Positions 47,449-58,380 of a DNA stretch of 64,000 nt are shown here, in pieces (position 1 is the stretch's first letter; each line of letters begins with the position of its first letter). The notes beneath the pieces are model-generated. The model was not told where the DNA came from, ran no database searches, and saw nothing but the letters and a program-made list of their open reading frames with translations. A program made the position numbers and the translations under genes. This DNA comes from Rosellinia necatrix (taxonomy: Eukaryota > Ascomycota > Sordariomycetes > Xylariales > Xylariaceae): assembly GCA_021209875.1 (NCBI GenBank), contig JAGYVD010000007.1, positions 4,030,001-4,094,000 on the forward strand. Reading direction: 5' to 3'.

Positions 47449-50114
47449 ATGGACCAGCCCGCCGCGAAGAAGAGAAGGCTGGCGCCCAAGGTTGAGCCTC
47501 AGCCTAGTCCCCCCCCCATCCACCACAGCCGCCGCCGCCGCCGCCCACTGCTACCTCCTACGCTCACGAGCCTACGGTACGCGAGCGCGCAATCAATGCC
47601 TCATCCTAGACGCTCGACGCTGACAGCCCCCAGACACAGCCATCTCAACACTACCAACCGCAAGACATCCTTCCGCCCCCTCCCGAACGACATGAATTCG
47701 AGTCATTTGCGAGGCATCTCCAGGATGCCGCCATGCTCATATACCGCCAGAGCCAGAGATCGCCCTATAACAAGGTGTCGGTGTTGCTGCTTCGGTGGGA
47801 CGACGACCTTGCCGCCGAGCTAGATCTCGTTGCGCTTGAGCACGTCCTTCGCAATCGATACAACTACCACACCGATCGATGGGTTATACCAGCTACTGCC
47901 AATCCCAGCATGAAGCTGGGGGTGCGTATGGCTTCCTTCCTCGAGCCCGCTAGCCCAGACCACCTCCTGGTTGTACATTATGCGGGGTATAGCTTCGTCG
48001 GCTCCGATAAACACCTTTATTGGGCGAGGTACGTTGACTACTGCCAATGTGCCACGCTTCGCTAATACCTTGCTAGCAATTCGAAGAGAGATTCTGCCAA
48101 GCTTAGATGGAGCGGGTTCCGATGCCTTTGGGAAGAGAGTCAGTCCGATATGCTCTTGCTGTTGGACAGCGGTGTCGTGCAAGAGCCAACGGTGAAGGGC
48201 GCGAGCAGCACAAAACAGATTATTGCTGCCGGTACCCCCGACCATTACTCACGAAAGCCAGGAGCTCAGTCCTTCACGGCCAATTTGACAGATGCGTTTA
48301 TGCAATTGGGCACTGGGCGACCATTCACAGTGGAGCATCTATACCAAGAAGCGGCCCGGTTAAGGCAACATGAACTCGTACAAAGTCCGGGGCTCAGCAA
48401 CGGAATGAGTGGTAAAGTCCCGTCATTACACGATAAGCTACCTCTGTTGTATGCTATCACCTCGAACAAGGGGCAAAGCCTGAGTCTTTGCCCGCTGACA
48501 CCAACGCCGGGCACTCAATTACAGTCCCCACGAGCCACAGCCGACGCCGTCTCAAGGTTGTCGCGAGAAGATAATGCTATCCATCCCAGCGCGGTTGCGG
48601 ATCTAACATTTGATGAACCAAGAGTTCTGGTCTGCACAACGTTTGTCGGCGAGGCCAGCCCCGACATGTCGTCGTTCTACCATTGGCTTCATAATACACC
48701 CGCCATCGGTTCCAAAATTGCTGTGGAAGGGATGTTCCTCGGGCCTCCTACAATGCTGCTCATATCTATGCCTTCAGCCGTCTGGAATGTGGTACAACAT
48801 GATAAGGTTTGTTGTTTCCTAGGATACGTCAACTCTCACAACATGACTCATCTATACAATCGACTCGTCGGTTCCATGTCCACGAACAAAGCATCGCCCC
48901 AAGAAATGGAGGACGGCAGGATGTTGCTGGAAGCCAGGGAGGTACCCACAACGACGCCTGCTCGCCGACACTTGCTTCCTGAAACCCCAGTCCGTCCCGA
49001 TGGTGTTAGGAGAACCGACCCGACGAGTGTGGCTAAATCTGCAACTGCTCCTGGCGTACCATATCCGAACACAACGCCAGGGACAGCAGCTACTAGAAAG
49101 GATGATGTTGAGGATTCTGTGGAGATGCAAGAGGCAGCGGAGCAGCTCAAAGCGTTAAGCCATGTCAGCCATGTCCGCCATGTCAGCGATGATATCTCTT
49201 CTTCTGCCCAACTTCAGCCCTCTCCTAGTATACGTGCCACGGATCTGAAAATAGAGGAGAGAGCATTAAACGAGGTCAGCGTCAACCACACGGATGATAT
49301 ACGGTACCATGCCGAGGCCGCGGCGCCGTCGGCACGGGCCAAGCCAGGTCGTCGTTCCATACAGAAGCCCATCCCGAAACAAGAGACTCGATGTGGTCAT
49401 TGCAGTCACGCCCCCTTCAAGGATTCTTCTTCGTTACGAAAGCATATTGCCGCAGCTCACACGCGTCCCTTCCCTTGCGCATTCTCGTTTGCCGGGTGCC
49501 CGAGTACGTTCGGCTCGAAAAATGAGTGGAAGAGGCATATCGCATCGCAGCATCTTTGTCTGCAGTATTACAGATGCTCGTCGTGTCCCCAATCCTCTGT
49601 AGAAGGGAAGGGGAATGAATTTAACCGAAAAGATCTCTTCACACAACATCTACGGCGCATGCATGCTCCTTTCGCAATCAAAAAGGCTCTCGCTAAAGGT
49701 GATAGCAAGTTGCAAGTAGAATGGGAAACTCGCGTCAAAGACATGCAACAGTCATGTCTGGTAACCCGGAGGCGGCCGCCACAAAGCTCAGCATGCCCAA
49801 AACTTGGTTGTACTAGTATATTTGAAGGGCCCACCTCGTGGGATGAGTGGACAGAGCACGTTGGCCGGCATATGGAGAAAGGAGAAGCGGATCGGCTTGG
49901 CGTCGACCGCCTCCTGGCAAAGTGGGCTTTGGAAGAAGGCATCATCGAACGCAAAGAGGATGGAGAATATCGACTATGTAGTGGCAATGGCAGCAGCGCT
50001 GAAAAGGAGAACAACCACAGCACAGAATACCATTCCGATGGCAATAAGCGAGATCCGGAAGAACGAACTATCGTGGCAGCAAGTACAATTGTGGATAAGA
50101 TGGATGTGGACTGA
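47449..50114 (+). CDS. Caspase-like domain plus C2H2 zinc-finger protein, about 855 aa
   Basis: Exons 47449-47576, 47627-48028 and 48077-50114 join in frame. Intron 2 (48029-48076) is clear (GTACGT...CTAATAC...CTAG); the intron 1 acceptor is less certain. After a basic, Pro-rich start come HEFESFARHLQDAAMLIYRQ and VSVLLLRWDDDLAAELDL. DHLLVVHYAGYSFVGSD and SDMLLLLDSGVV follow, which have the layout of a caspase/peptidase C14 fold. The positions of the catalytic dyad carry Tyr164 (AGY instead of AGH) and Gly209 (DSG instead of DSC), so it should lack protease activity. The middle holds FDEPRVLVCTTFVGEASPDM and VWNVVQHDKVCCFLGYVNSH. The C-terminal third has C2H2-type fingers: CGHCSHAPFKDSSSLRKHI, CAFSFAGCPSTFGSKNEWKR with HIASQH, and CSSCP...HLRRMH. 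A nuclear regulator is plausible. I know of no assigned function. Confidence 0.82.
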
Positions 50115-51897
50115 CCAAGAAAGTATATATATAAGAGAGATGAAGAGGAAAACGGCGCGCACAAAATTCACCCAGCCAGATAGGCTGGCCACCGACATGA
50201 TCTGATCTATATATGAAGCCGGTCATCCCCAGAGAGATTACAACGGCTCGCCTGCCGTTTCTCTATTTCTATGCATGGTTTTGGTAGGCATGATGGACGC
50301 GACATGACTCTACTTTTTTCAGGTTTCTTACTGGTCATCAGATCTTTCCGATTGATCACAACATGTGGAAGTCCTATAATGGCTCTCGGTCACGGCCGCG
50401 GAGTACCTCACCCTAGATGCAAATTTGTTGGGCGTATAGTAAGTAGGGGAAGGCTGACGCCGATGGGTGATTGCGCTATCCCTGAGAGTGAGAGAGAAGA
50501 TGCGGTGCCTAGACTACTTACTTTTGCTCGCGATGCGACAACATAGCAAGAATACTCACAAAAATTTTACTCACTTAGTGACTAAGGGTGTTTTTTTATG
50601 GTAATGTGATATTTTATTTGTGTGGTCAATCCCTAGAGACAAAGTGTCATCGTAAGTTACGACCCTCAACTAGCCCGCATTAGCGACAACAAGGATTTAC
50701 TCGAGCAAATACGAGCTACCTAGGTAATCAGTACCCAGGTAGCTAGCACACGGCACCGCGCAGCAACCTAAGTAGTCTTTTACTAGTAGATATTTCTCGG
50801 TATGGATGCATCTAACCGTGGACCCGTAGAGGTCCCTCCTTTGTCCGGAATGTGAGTAGCCACTCCCTCATTCGGTGCTAGACGCCGGCGAACTTTGTCA
50901 CCTACCGTACACTATACTTAAGTTAAGTACCTACCTAGGGTAAGCTAGGGAGCATAAAGGGTACCGTAGTGCGACCGTCTTGTTTACTTGTGAGAGTTTT
51001 ACGGCGGGCAATTTGAGGCGTCGTCATTGAGGCGGAAGTAGGGAATGCTAGATCATAGTCTCGTCTTGAAGTTGGGGAGAGTGGGGAGGGCAGGTAGTGG
51101 ATGGAAAGGACAGGTGGTTTGTTTAGATGATTCCTGTTCCGGACATGAATTCCGAAATGTTTTTTTTTTTTTTTTTTTTTTTAATCCAAGCTAGGTTTTG
51201 GTTTGTTTCTCCACGAATCGGGCCGGGTTAGAAAACCGAAACGTGGACTGAACCGAGACGGGCGGATGGAGGGAGTATTAAGTGATTGGTCATTCATGCA
51301 TGTGTATATATATGTGTATATATATTTATATTTTAAAAAAAAAAACAACTAGCTCTTGACGAAAGGTATATAAGATGCCGTTAGGACTAAGCATTTCTCA
51401 CCGGATTTGGTCATATGATGTTCACTTTGACTACATTTCGTGTCTAGAGCGAGAGTGAAAAGGGTGAGGGGAAGCGGACGAGACCTCGTAATGGGTAAGA
51501 CGGCTGGGACGGCCGCGAGGCTATTGGAGCGCATCGGGATCGGGGATGGGTATAACATAGACGCCCAACCGTGGGTAACATCGTCACAATAAACAACCAT
51601 CCTATTACGATATAGGCATGGGTTGGTGCGTATACATGCACCAGACAGGACGGGTGGAAACAGGGACATGTGATATAGCGCGGCGTGTACCTACATTGGT
51701 GGATGATACGATGATCGAAGCCGAGAATAATAAATAAGAAGCTTGGGTTCCGGGTTTTCGTGATGGTGTCCTGCCTGCCTGCCTGCCTGCCTGCGATTCT
51801 TGCAGCTGACTGGCCTTGCACACCTCAGAAAGGCCGCGCATCCGCCGATCACAGATAGTCCGCACACGCCCCCGCGGAAGCAACGGATACTTCCGCC
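50115..51897. other. Intergenic, no recognised gene
   Basis: Contains a 23-nt T run (51160-51182), a TATATATGTGTATATAT tract at about 51305-51330, ACCTAGGTA motifs near 50719-50745, and a CTGC/CAGG microsatellite at 51770-51794. The last few hundred bases are the GH43 promoter. Confidence 0.5.
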
Positions 51898-53535
51898 ATG
51901 CTGTTCAACACGAGCTCCCTCCGGGCGGGCTTGGTCTTGCTTGCGGCGGCCACGGCGAGTGCTACGCTGCAGATCATTCCTGGGGCGACTTGGACGGCGG
52001 TTAGTTTCCCCCTTCCTCCTCTCCCTCTCCCGAGGCGCTTTTTGATTTTCTGAGCTGGGCAACAACTTGGATTGGGAACTTATCGGCTCTTCATGTGCAC
52101 CGCCACTCGCCAAGCAGGGAATACCGCTGAACTAACTGGCACGCAAATAGACGAACACAGGTAAGCATGTCCAAGCTCACGGGGCGGGCGCCATAAAAGT
52201 CGGGTCGACGTACTACATAATCGGAGAGGATAAGACGGACGGATCGGCCTTCCAGAACGTCAATTGCTACTCGTCGACGAACCTGGTGGAATGGACGTAC
52301 GTCGGCGCGCTGCTCTCGCGGACGAGCTCCGGCGATCTGGGGCCGAACCGGGTCGTCGAGCGGCCCAAGGTCATCTACAACGACTCGACCAAGAAGTACG
52401 TGCTGTACATGCACATCGACAGCAGCAACTACGGCGAGGCCAAGGTCGGCGTCGCGACGGGCGACTCCGTTTGCGGCTCGTACACCTACCATGGCAGCTT
52501 CCAGCCGCTCGGGTTCCAGAGCCGGGACATGGGGCTCTTTAAGGATGACGACGGAACCGCCTACCTACTCACCGAGGACGTAAGTTTTCGCTTTTCCACC
52601 TGCCAATTTCCCTCTCGGCTACCTCCGTCTCTATACCATGGAAGGAGAGAGAGAGCCGAGATGGGAGCCACTCCGCGCAGAGCTAACAAAGACGTCGGTT
52701 CGATATATAGCGGGCCAACGGGCTCCGGATCGAGCAGCTCAGCGCCGACTACCTCTCGGTGGCGAGGTCGACGTACCTCTGGCCGGACGCGATCGAGGCG
52801 CCGGCGGTGCTGAAGCGGCAGGGGACGTACTACATGTTCGGCTCGAAGCTGACGGGGTGGGATCCCAACGACAATGTGTACAGCACGGCGACGTCGATGG
52901 CCGGCCCCTGGTCGGCCTGGAAGACGTTCGCGGACGCGGGCTCCAAGACGTACACGTCGCAGACAAACTACGTGCTGCCCCTCGGCGACGGGGCCATCTA
53001 CATGGGCGACCGCTGGGTGTCAAGCAACCTGATGCGCAGCACGTACGTCTGGCTGCCCCTGACCTTCTCGGGGACGACGGTCACGATGAAGGACCAGGTC
53101 AATTGGACGCCCAACGTCGGCGCTGGCACCTGGGCTGCCGGGCCCGCCGAAACCCAGCCCGAGGCCGAGGCCGCCACCATCGCCAACGGCGCCCGCACGC
53201 TGTCCTGCTCCGGCTGCAGCGGCGGGACCAGCGTCGGCTACATCGGCGGCAGCGACGGCGGGTCGGTCACGTTCAGCGGCGTGCGGAGCGACGCCGGGAC
53301 CAGGAGCTCCATCCGGATTAAGTACTTGAACGGCGACAGCACCCAGCGCTTCGCCACCGTCTCCGTCAACGGCGCGAGCCAGAAGATCGCCTTCCTGCCG
53401 ACGGCGGGGGGCACCCCCGGCAGCAGCGTGCTGAACGTGAACCTCAACAGCGGCACGGGCAATACCGTCGTCATCACCACGACGGATAGCACCTGGGGCC
53501 CGGACATCGATCGCATCATGGTGCCCAACAACTAA
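51898..53535 (+). CDS. Secreted GH43 (subfamily 24-like) exo-beta-1,3-galactanase with CBM35, 451 aa
   Basis: Exons 51898-51999, 52151-52579 and 52711-53535 join to 452 codons. Introns begin GTTAGT and GTAAGT and end with AATAG and TATAG. MLFNTSSLRAGLVLLAAATA is a signal peptide. The five-bladed propeller runs from about 30 to 310. VQAHGAGAIKVGSTYYIIGE lies where most GH43 enzymes carry the base Asp. VVERPKVIYN has Glu104, AIEAPAVLK has Glu206 (the EAP general acid), and YTSQTNYVLPLG has Gln261. This set, without an Asp base and with Gln in its place, is what I recall for characterised exo-beta-1,3-galactanases. The C-terminal 130 residues form a CBM35-like jelly roll (GGSDGGSVTFSGV, SIRIKYLNGD, GPDIDRIMV). 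It probably trims arabinogalactan side chains outside the cell. No neighbouring operon-like partners; GC-rich codons throughout. Confidence 0.9.
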
Positions 53536-54278
53536 GGGATGCGACAGGGACGACGTGCTAAACGTAAGGGGGGGCTGTATATAGGTAAATATACTTTGTG
53601 TTCAAAGCTAAACAGTGTTGAAGTCAGCAGCTCTATGCTGCTGCTGCCAAACAAATAAGCAGGCACACAAACATTGTCCCATTGGATGTACCTACCCTAG
53701 CCTAGAGTGCTCGCGTAGAGAAGCTCCTGCTTGCGTGATTCCTCCTCTCGGACAAAATACATTGTACAAAAATGAGACTGTCCACCCTTTCTCGGATTTG
53801 GGGTAGATGTAAGACGTTGAGTTGAAGCCCGCCCAATCCCACGGCCCTGTTATCATTGAGACTAGTTGGAAAAGGGAGGTGTGAAGTACCCATATGTCTA
53901 TGAAGCGTAGGCTTATAGGTTCGTCTTATTGACTGGCCGCCTTGGCATCAAGGATGAGGTTGATCACTCCTACCCTATATCATCCTTCAGAGGCAGCGAC
54001 AGTAAGAAGCTCTGAAGAGAGCGTCCGCCGTTACGAGCCTAGGACAGGGCGACTGGTGACATGCTGCCACCTATTACTCGCAGAACTATGCGAATAACGG
54101 CGCAACGAGAAGAGTCTCTCGATACACTAAGTATCTACATGAAATCAATTCAATCGTTGCCTGCGGTGGTAAGGAGTTAAGTAGTGTACTTCGTCTACGA
54201 CCCCTGACGAATCTAATATAAATGTACCTCGCAGCGGCTCCGGGGCTAGCGCCTTGAGGTAAGAAGCGGCTTTGGTAC
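53536..54278. other. Intergenic between GH43 and the second retroelement
   Basis: 3' flank of the GH43 gene, with no supported gene. Its last five bases (GGTAC, 54274-54278) are one copy of the retroelement target duplication. Confidence 0.55.
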
Positions 54279-54407
54279 AAAAGAGGCGTGGGTAAAAAAT
54301 GGTTGTATTAGAAAAGAATCTAGGGTGTGGGTAGTATCCACCTAAAATAAATAAATATAAGCTATGCTCTAGCTAAATTATAAAGACCCACTTTTATCCA
54401 CTTATCT
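54279..54407 (-). repeat. Left terminal direct repeat (129 bp)
   Basis: Pairs with 61222-61350 without length change. The outer half keeps G residues (for example TCTAGGGTGTGGGT) that are A in the right copy. The inner half is identical between copies. Outer flank carries GGTAC. Confidence 0.85.
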
Positions 54408-57036
54408 ACTTCGGGGCAAGCTAAAAGCGTCCCGCTCTTTTTAAAACTTGTTATTAACATTTGCTTTATGCTTATTTATATACTACTTTCTGCCTATTTC
54501 CAGAGCTCCTAGTGTAAAAATATAATTTAATGTTTAAATTGTTGTCGTATAAACAAAATTAAGTTAAAGTTGTGTTTAAAATAACTAATGCAAAAAACAA
54601 ACAACTTAAAGAAGTCCTGATAATATTTATAACAAATCTAAATACCGTCTAGATTTTCTAGTATAAATAATAGTCTTCCCGTATGCTTTTTAATTATAAA
54701 TAAGCCGCGCTACTTAAGTTGCAACTTAAGCTGTTTTTTTTTCTGCATTAATATCACGTAATCTCCAAGTTATATAAAGTTCCCGCGATTATTATAAAAG
54801 GCCTGCCCTTAAGCTTTTATATTTTCATGCTAAAACCTTATTATTTTTTAATAGTATTAAGCGCGTAAAACATGTTCTACAACTATTTAATCGTGAATAG
54901 GTCCTAAAAATAGATTAACGTTATTTTAAACTAAGCTGGTTTGCAGTGCCTGCGTTTAAAAAAAAAATATTCAGCCTTAAAAACTCCTTTAAATAAATAG
55001 CTGTATATAATTTTAAACGAGAAAAAACCTAAGCTATTAATATAGCAGGAATTAACGGCTCTAAAAGCACGTAAAAGTCGCAGATCCTAGTTTTGCGGAT
55101 TATTAAGTACTACAAATGTAAATACGTTGTATATTTTATTAAAAACTAACTAAATAACTTAATTAAATACTTCTATAAGCCCGACACTTTTATAAAAAGT
55201 TGATAAAGCATTAAAAGTATATATTTTTCGACTTTAAAGCTGTTTTTTAAAAGCTTTAAAAAAAAATGCATTTCTAGGGTTTAAATAAACGGCTAAAAGA
55301 AAAGTTCTAACCTGGTCTATCTATCTATCCATTAGTTGCAGTGCTATAAAAATGTCGCATAATGCCGCTAAATATGCCCACCTATATCGACTAAATATGT
55401 TAACTATATATAAAATATGTTTAAATCTATAGCAAAATATAAAAAATAGTTTTATAAAGTTAATTACTAGTACTTAAAAAAGTTAGAAAATAGTTACTAG
55501 TAAATGTAGTGCTTTTAGCTTAGCTAAATTAAATTTAACGCATTAAAAGCATCCTAAGATATAATTAAATATATCCCGTGCTATAAATAGCTAGTACATT
55601 ATTTAGTTTAATCTTTTTAAAATAATTAAAACAAAAAAATGTTCTCTTTTATTATAAGCTAAACGTAAAGCTTATAATATCTTTTTTTCGATTAAACATG
55701 TCTTTTAAATTCTTTGTTTGTAGTGTTTTAATATATTTTCCCTGATTTTAAATAATTTAGTTTTATCAGCTAAAGCTTTTATTTTTAGCCGGCTTTTGTT
55801 TAGCTTAAATAAATTATTAAAGTAATCCTATACATTTAAGTATTACTTACAGTTATTATATTTAAGTTTAGACATAACATCTAAATTTAAACCTAAGATC
55901 TAGCAGGCGCAGAATAACAGATATAGCAAAAATATTAATGCGGTAGCTAAAATGTTCTATATCTCTGTTTCTAAAAAATAGTAGTACTTTAAAGCAAGCA
56001 AGTTTTTTAATTAAAAATAATATCCTGACTTACTATTTAATTAATGCTATATTAAGCTTAGGCGTAACATTATAATAACATGTAAGTCACTTTCCGTTTA
56101 ATCAGCTAGCTTATTAATCAGATCTAATGCTTTTAAATCATTTATAAATTTTAATATAGCTTAATATCTCTTAATTTTATTTTTTTACACTTAAGTATTC
56201 CAAACTATATAACTTAAATAAAGGAATATATTTTTATAGTCCGGGGAAAAAAATATCGTATATAATAAAGCATCTGCCACTTTATTGCGTTCTTTTTTAA
56301 TATATATAATATATACGTTAAATAGCTTTAGTTTATCTGCCTAACGCGTATATATATTTTTAACGTTTAAAAATGTTAAAAAAAAAGTTAAAGGTTGATA
56401 ATTTATAAATATTATTAAAAAAACTCTCGATCTTAAGTAGCGCTTGTGCTAACAGGCAAATTTAATAATGCTGCAGAGTTTTTTTTTATATATGCTATAA
56501 TTACGTTAAGTTATAATAAATAAAAAATTATTATATAATAATAATTAGAAAATCTTTTCTTAGTTCTAAATAATATAACATCCTGTTTTAAATACAGATA
56601 TGTTTAAATATATGTTAATAAAAACGTTTAGCTAATATCCGTGCATTTTTACTGCAGTAGCAGCTATACGTTTTAGCATATTAAAAAATATATTTTCACA
56701 CTTTTTTTATTGCTATAGGACGTTTTTCTACAGTCTGTTAAAAAGTCTGGATATTTTTAAACAGTTATATATTTACTGTTTAGTTAGTTTAAAGGCACCT
56801 ATGAACTAACGGATTTCCGTTTAGTTTTTTAAGATAAGCTAATTCTTTAGCTTTTCTGCCCGTTCAGCTTTAATAGCTATCTTTCCGCGTGTTTTATATA
56901 CTATTCTAAAAGCTATAATTTCCTCATATTTAATACTAACTTTTTTAAAAAATAGTTTAAGTCGCAACTATAATATTTAAAGCAAAAAATAGTCCTTAAT
57001 TTATTTAAGTTATTTTTTAATTAACTTATAAGTAGT

Positions 57037-57195
57037 AAACATATTATCTATATATTTTATGGCCGGTATTAATACATCAGAAGTAGCAGGCAAAATTAGT
57101 AATAGTTCTAGAAAAAGCTTTGGGATAAGACCTAAGGCAATTTATATTATTTCCGACATAAAGTGCCCGGCTGATTATATTCCTTGGGGCATTCT
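57037..57195 (-). pseudogene. Reverse transcriptase relic
   Basis: The minus strand reads RMPQG, then SAGHFMSE, IALGLIP, and after about 20 residues KYIDN in one frame with RIP-type stops. RMPQG and the D-N pair stand for the conserved RT loop and the aspartate box of Ty3/gypsy-type polymerases. TAA stops lie at former Gln/Trp-type positions. Confidence 0.6.
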
Positions 57196-58299
57196 AGTTA
57201 GTTGCAACTATAAAAATCCAAGAATTTTAAAAGCTAATATGTACTTGCAGTCTAAGTGCACTAGTACTAACTAGTAGGCATGTTTAAAGTTGAATTTTAA
57301 CAAAGAACGTATCCGGGGGTTAGATAGCCTTTTATAAACATCCGCAAAAAAAGATAGGTTAGTTCTTAGAAAGTCTTCTTTTATTTTGCTATAATTAACA
57401 GTTAGTTTTAGTTTTAGCTAAAGATCTAGGCATTCTACATTATGGTCTTTAGCGACCAGCACTAGCATTGCTGTCTAGGCTAACAACTCTTTATTAAATG
57501 TAGCTGTAGGCTCGTATATCCTTATATTTAAACATTTAAAAGTCAACTTTTTCAGCTAATACAACTAGGGATTAGTCTAAGTTCGACGCTTTAATTTATT
57601 CTAAAGCTTTATTATAGGCCTGAGTTATATTTTATAGATATATAAGTCTGTAAAGGTAGATATATTTGCTACTAACGTAGCCCTGCATTCTCAGTATACG
57701 TGCTATACTTTTATATATTTAATTTTAAAATGTTCTAAAACTAAGGCTCCGAATAATATGCCTATAGAATCCTACTATTAAAATATCTCCTCGTCTGTTA
57801 TCTTTAACTTTAAAGTTAGGGGTTTTTTTACTACTTGTCTATTCGTAAAAAATCTAGTTGGTCGGGTATTTAAATTATATAACTTTAAAAAAAAATGTAA
57901 AGACATCTTTCTAAAGATAACTATTTGCTTTAGCAGTACAACTTTAAAGGCTAAGGTGTTAAAAAAACTTTTTAATATTTAATACACCCGTTTATAAAGG
58001 GATTAAGCTAACAGTTATAAAGCGTGAAAACTAGACTACTCTTAAGTAAAATATATCGATCGATAATATATGTTATATAAGTTTAGTTTAACGATTTGTT
58101 TAAGTCGGCGTAAACTATTTAGTTTTTCGACTTAGTTTTAGATTTTTTTAAGCTAGATTTCTTAGAATTATTAGTTTTTAAGTCAAATAATTTAAGCTTA
58201 AGGTTATTAGGCTTAGGGGCTAGAGCTAAACAGTGTTTTCTTCTAAATAATAATAAAAGACCCCGAATTTACGTAGGGGTTTTTTTTACGGACGGGTTA

Positions 58300-58380
58300 C
58301 TTATAGTTAGAACGCTGTTGCAGATATTAAAGGTTGCTATTACATTTTATAGCCATAAAAGTCCTAAAATTATTAAATTA
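58300..58380 (-). pseudogene. Protease-to-RT linker relic
   Basis: The minus strand reads NLIILGLLWL, stop, NVIATFNICNSVLTI. It resembles the ILGxPWL block that follows the aspartic protease in gypsy-type pol proteins. Only motif-level evidence. Confidence 0.45.

Noticed and set aside
52638..53321. 227-aa Arg-rich frame overlapping the GH43 gene
   Set aside because: Alternative frame of GC-rich GH43 exon 3; the GH43 frame carries the conserved motifs.
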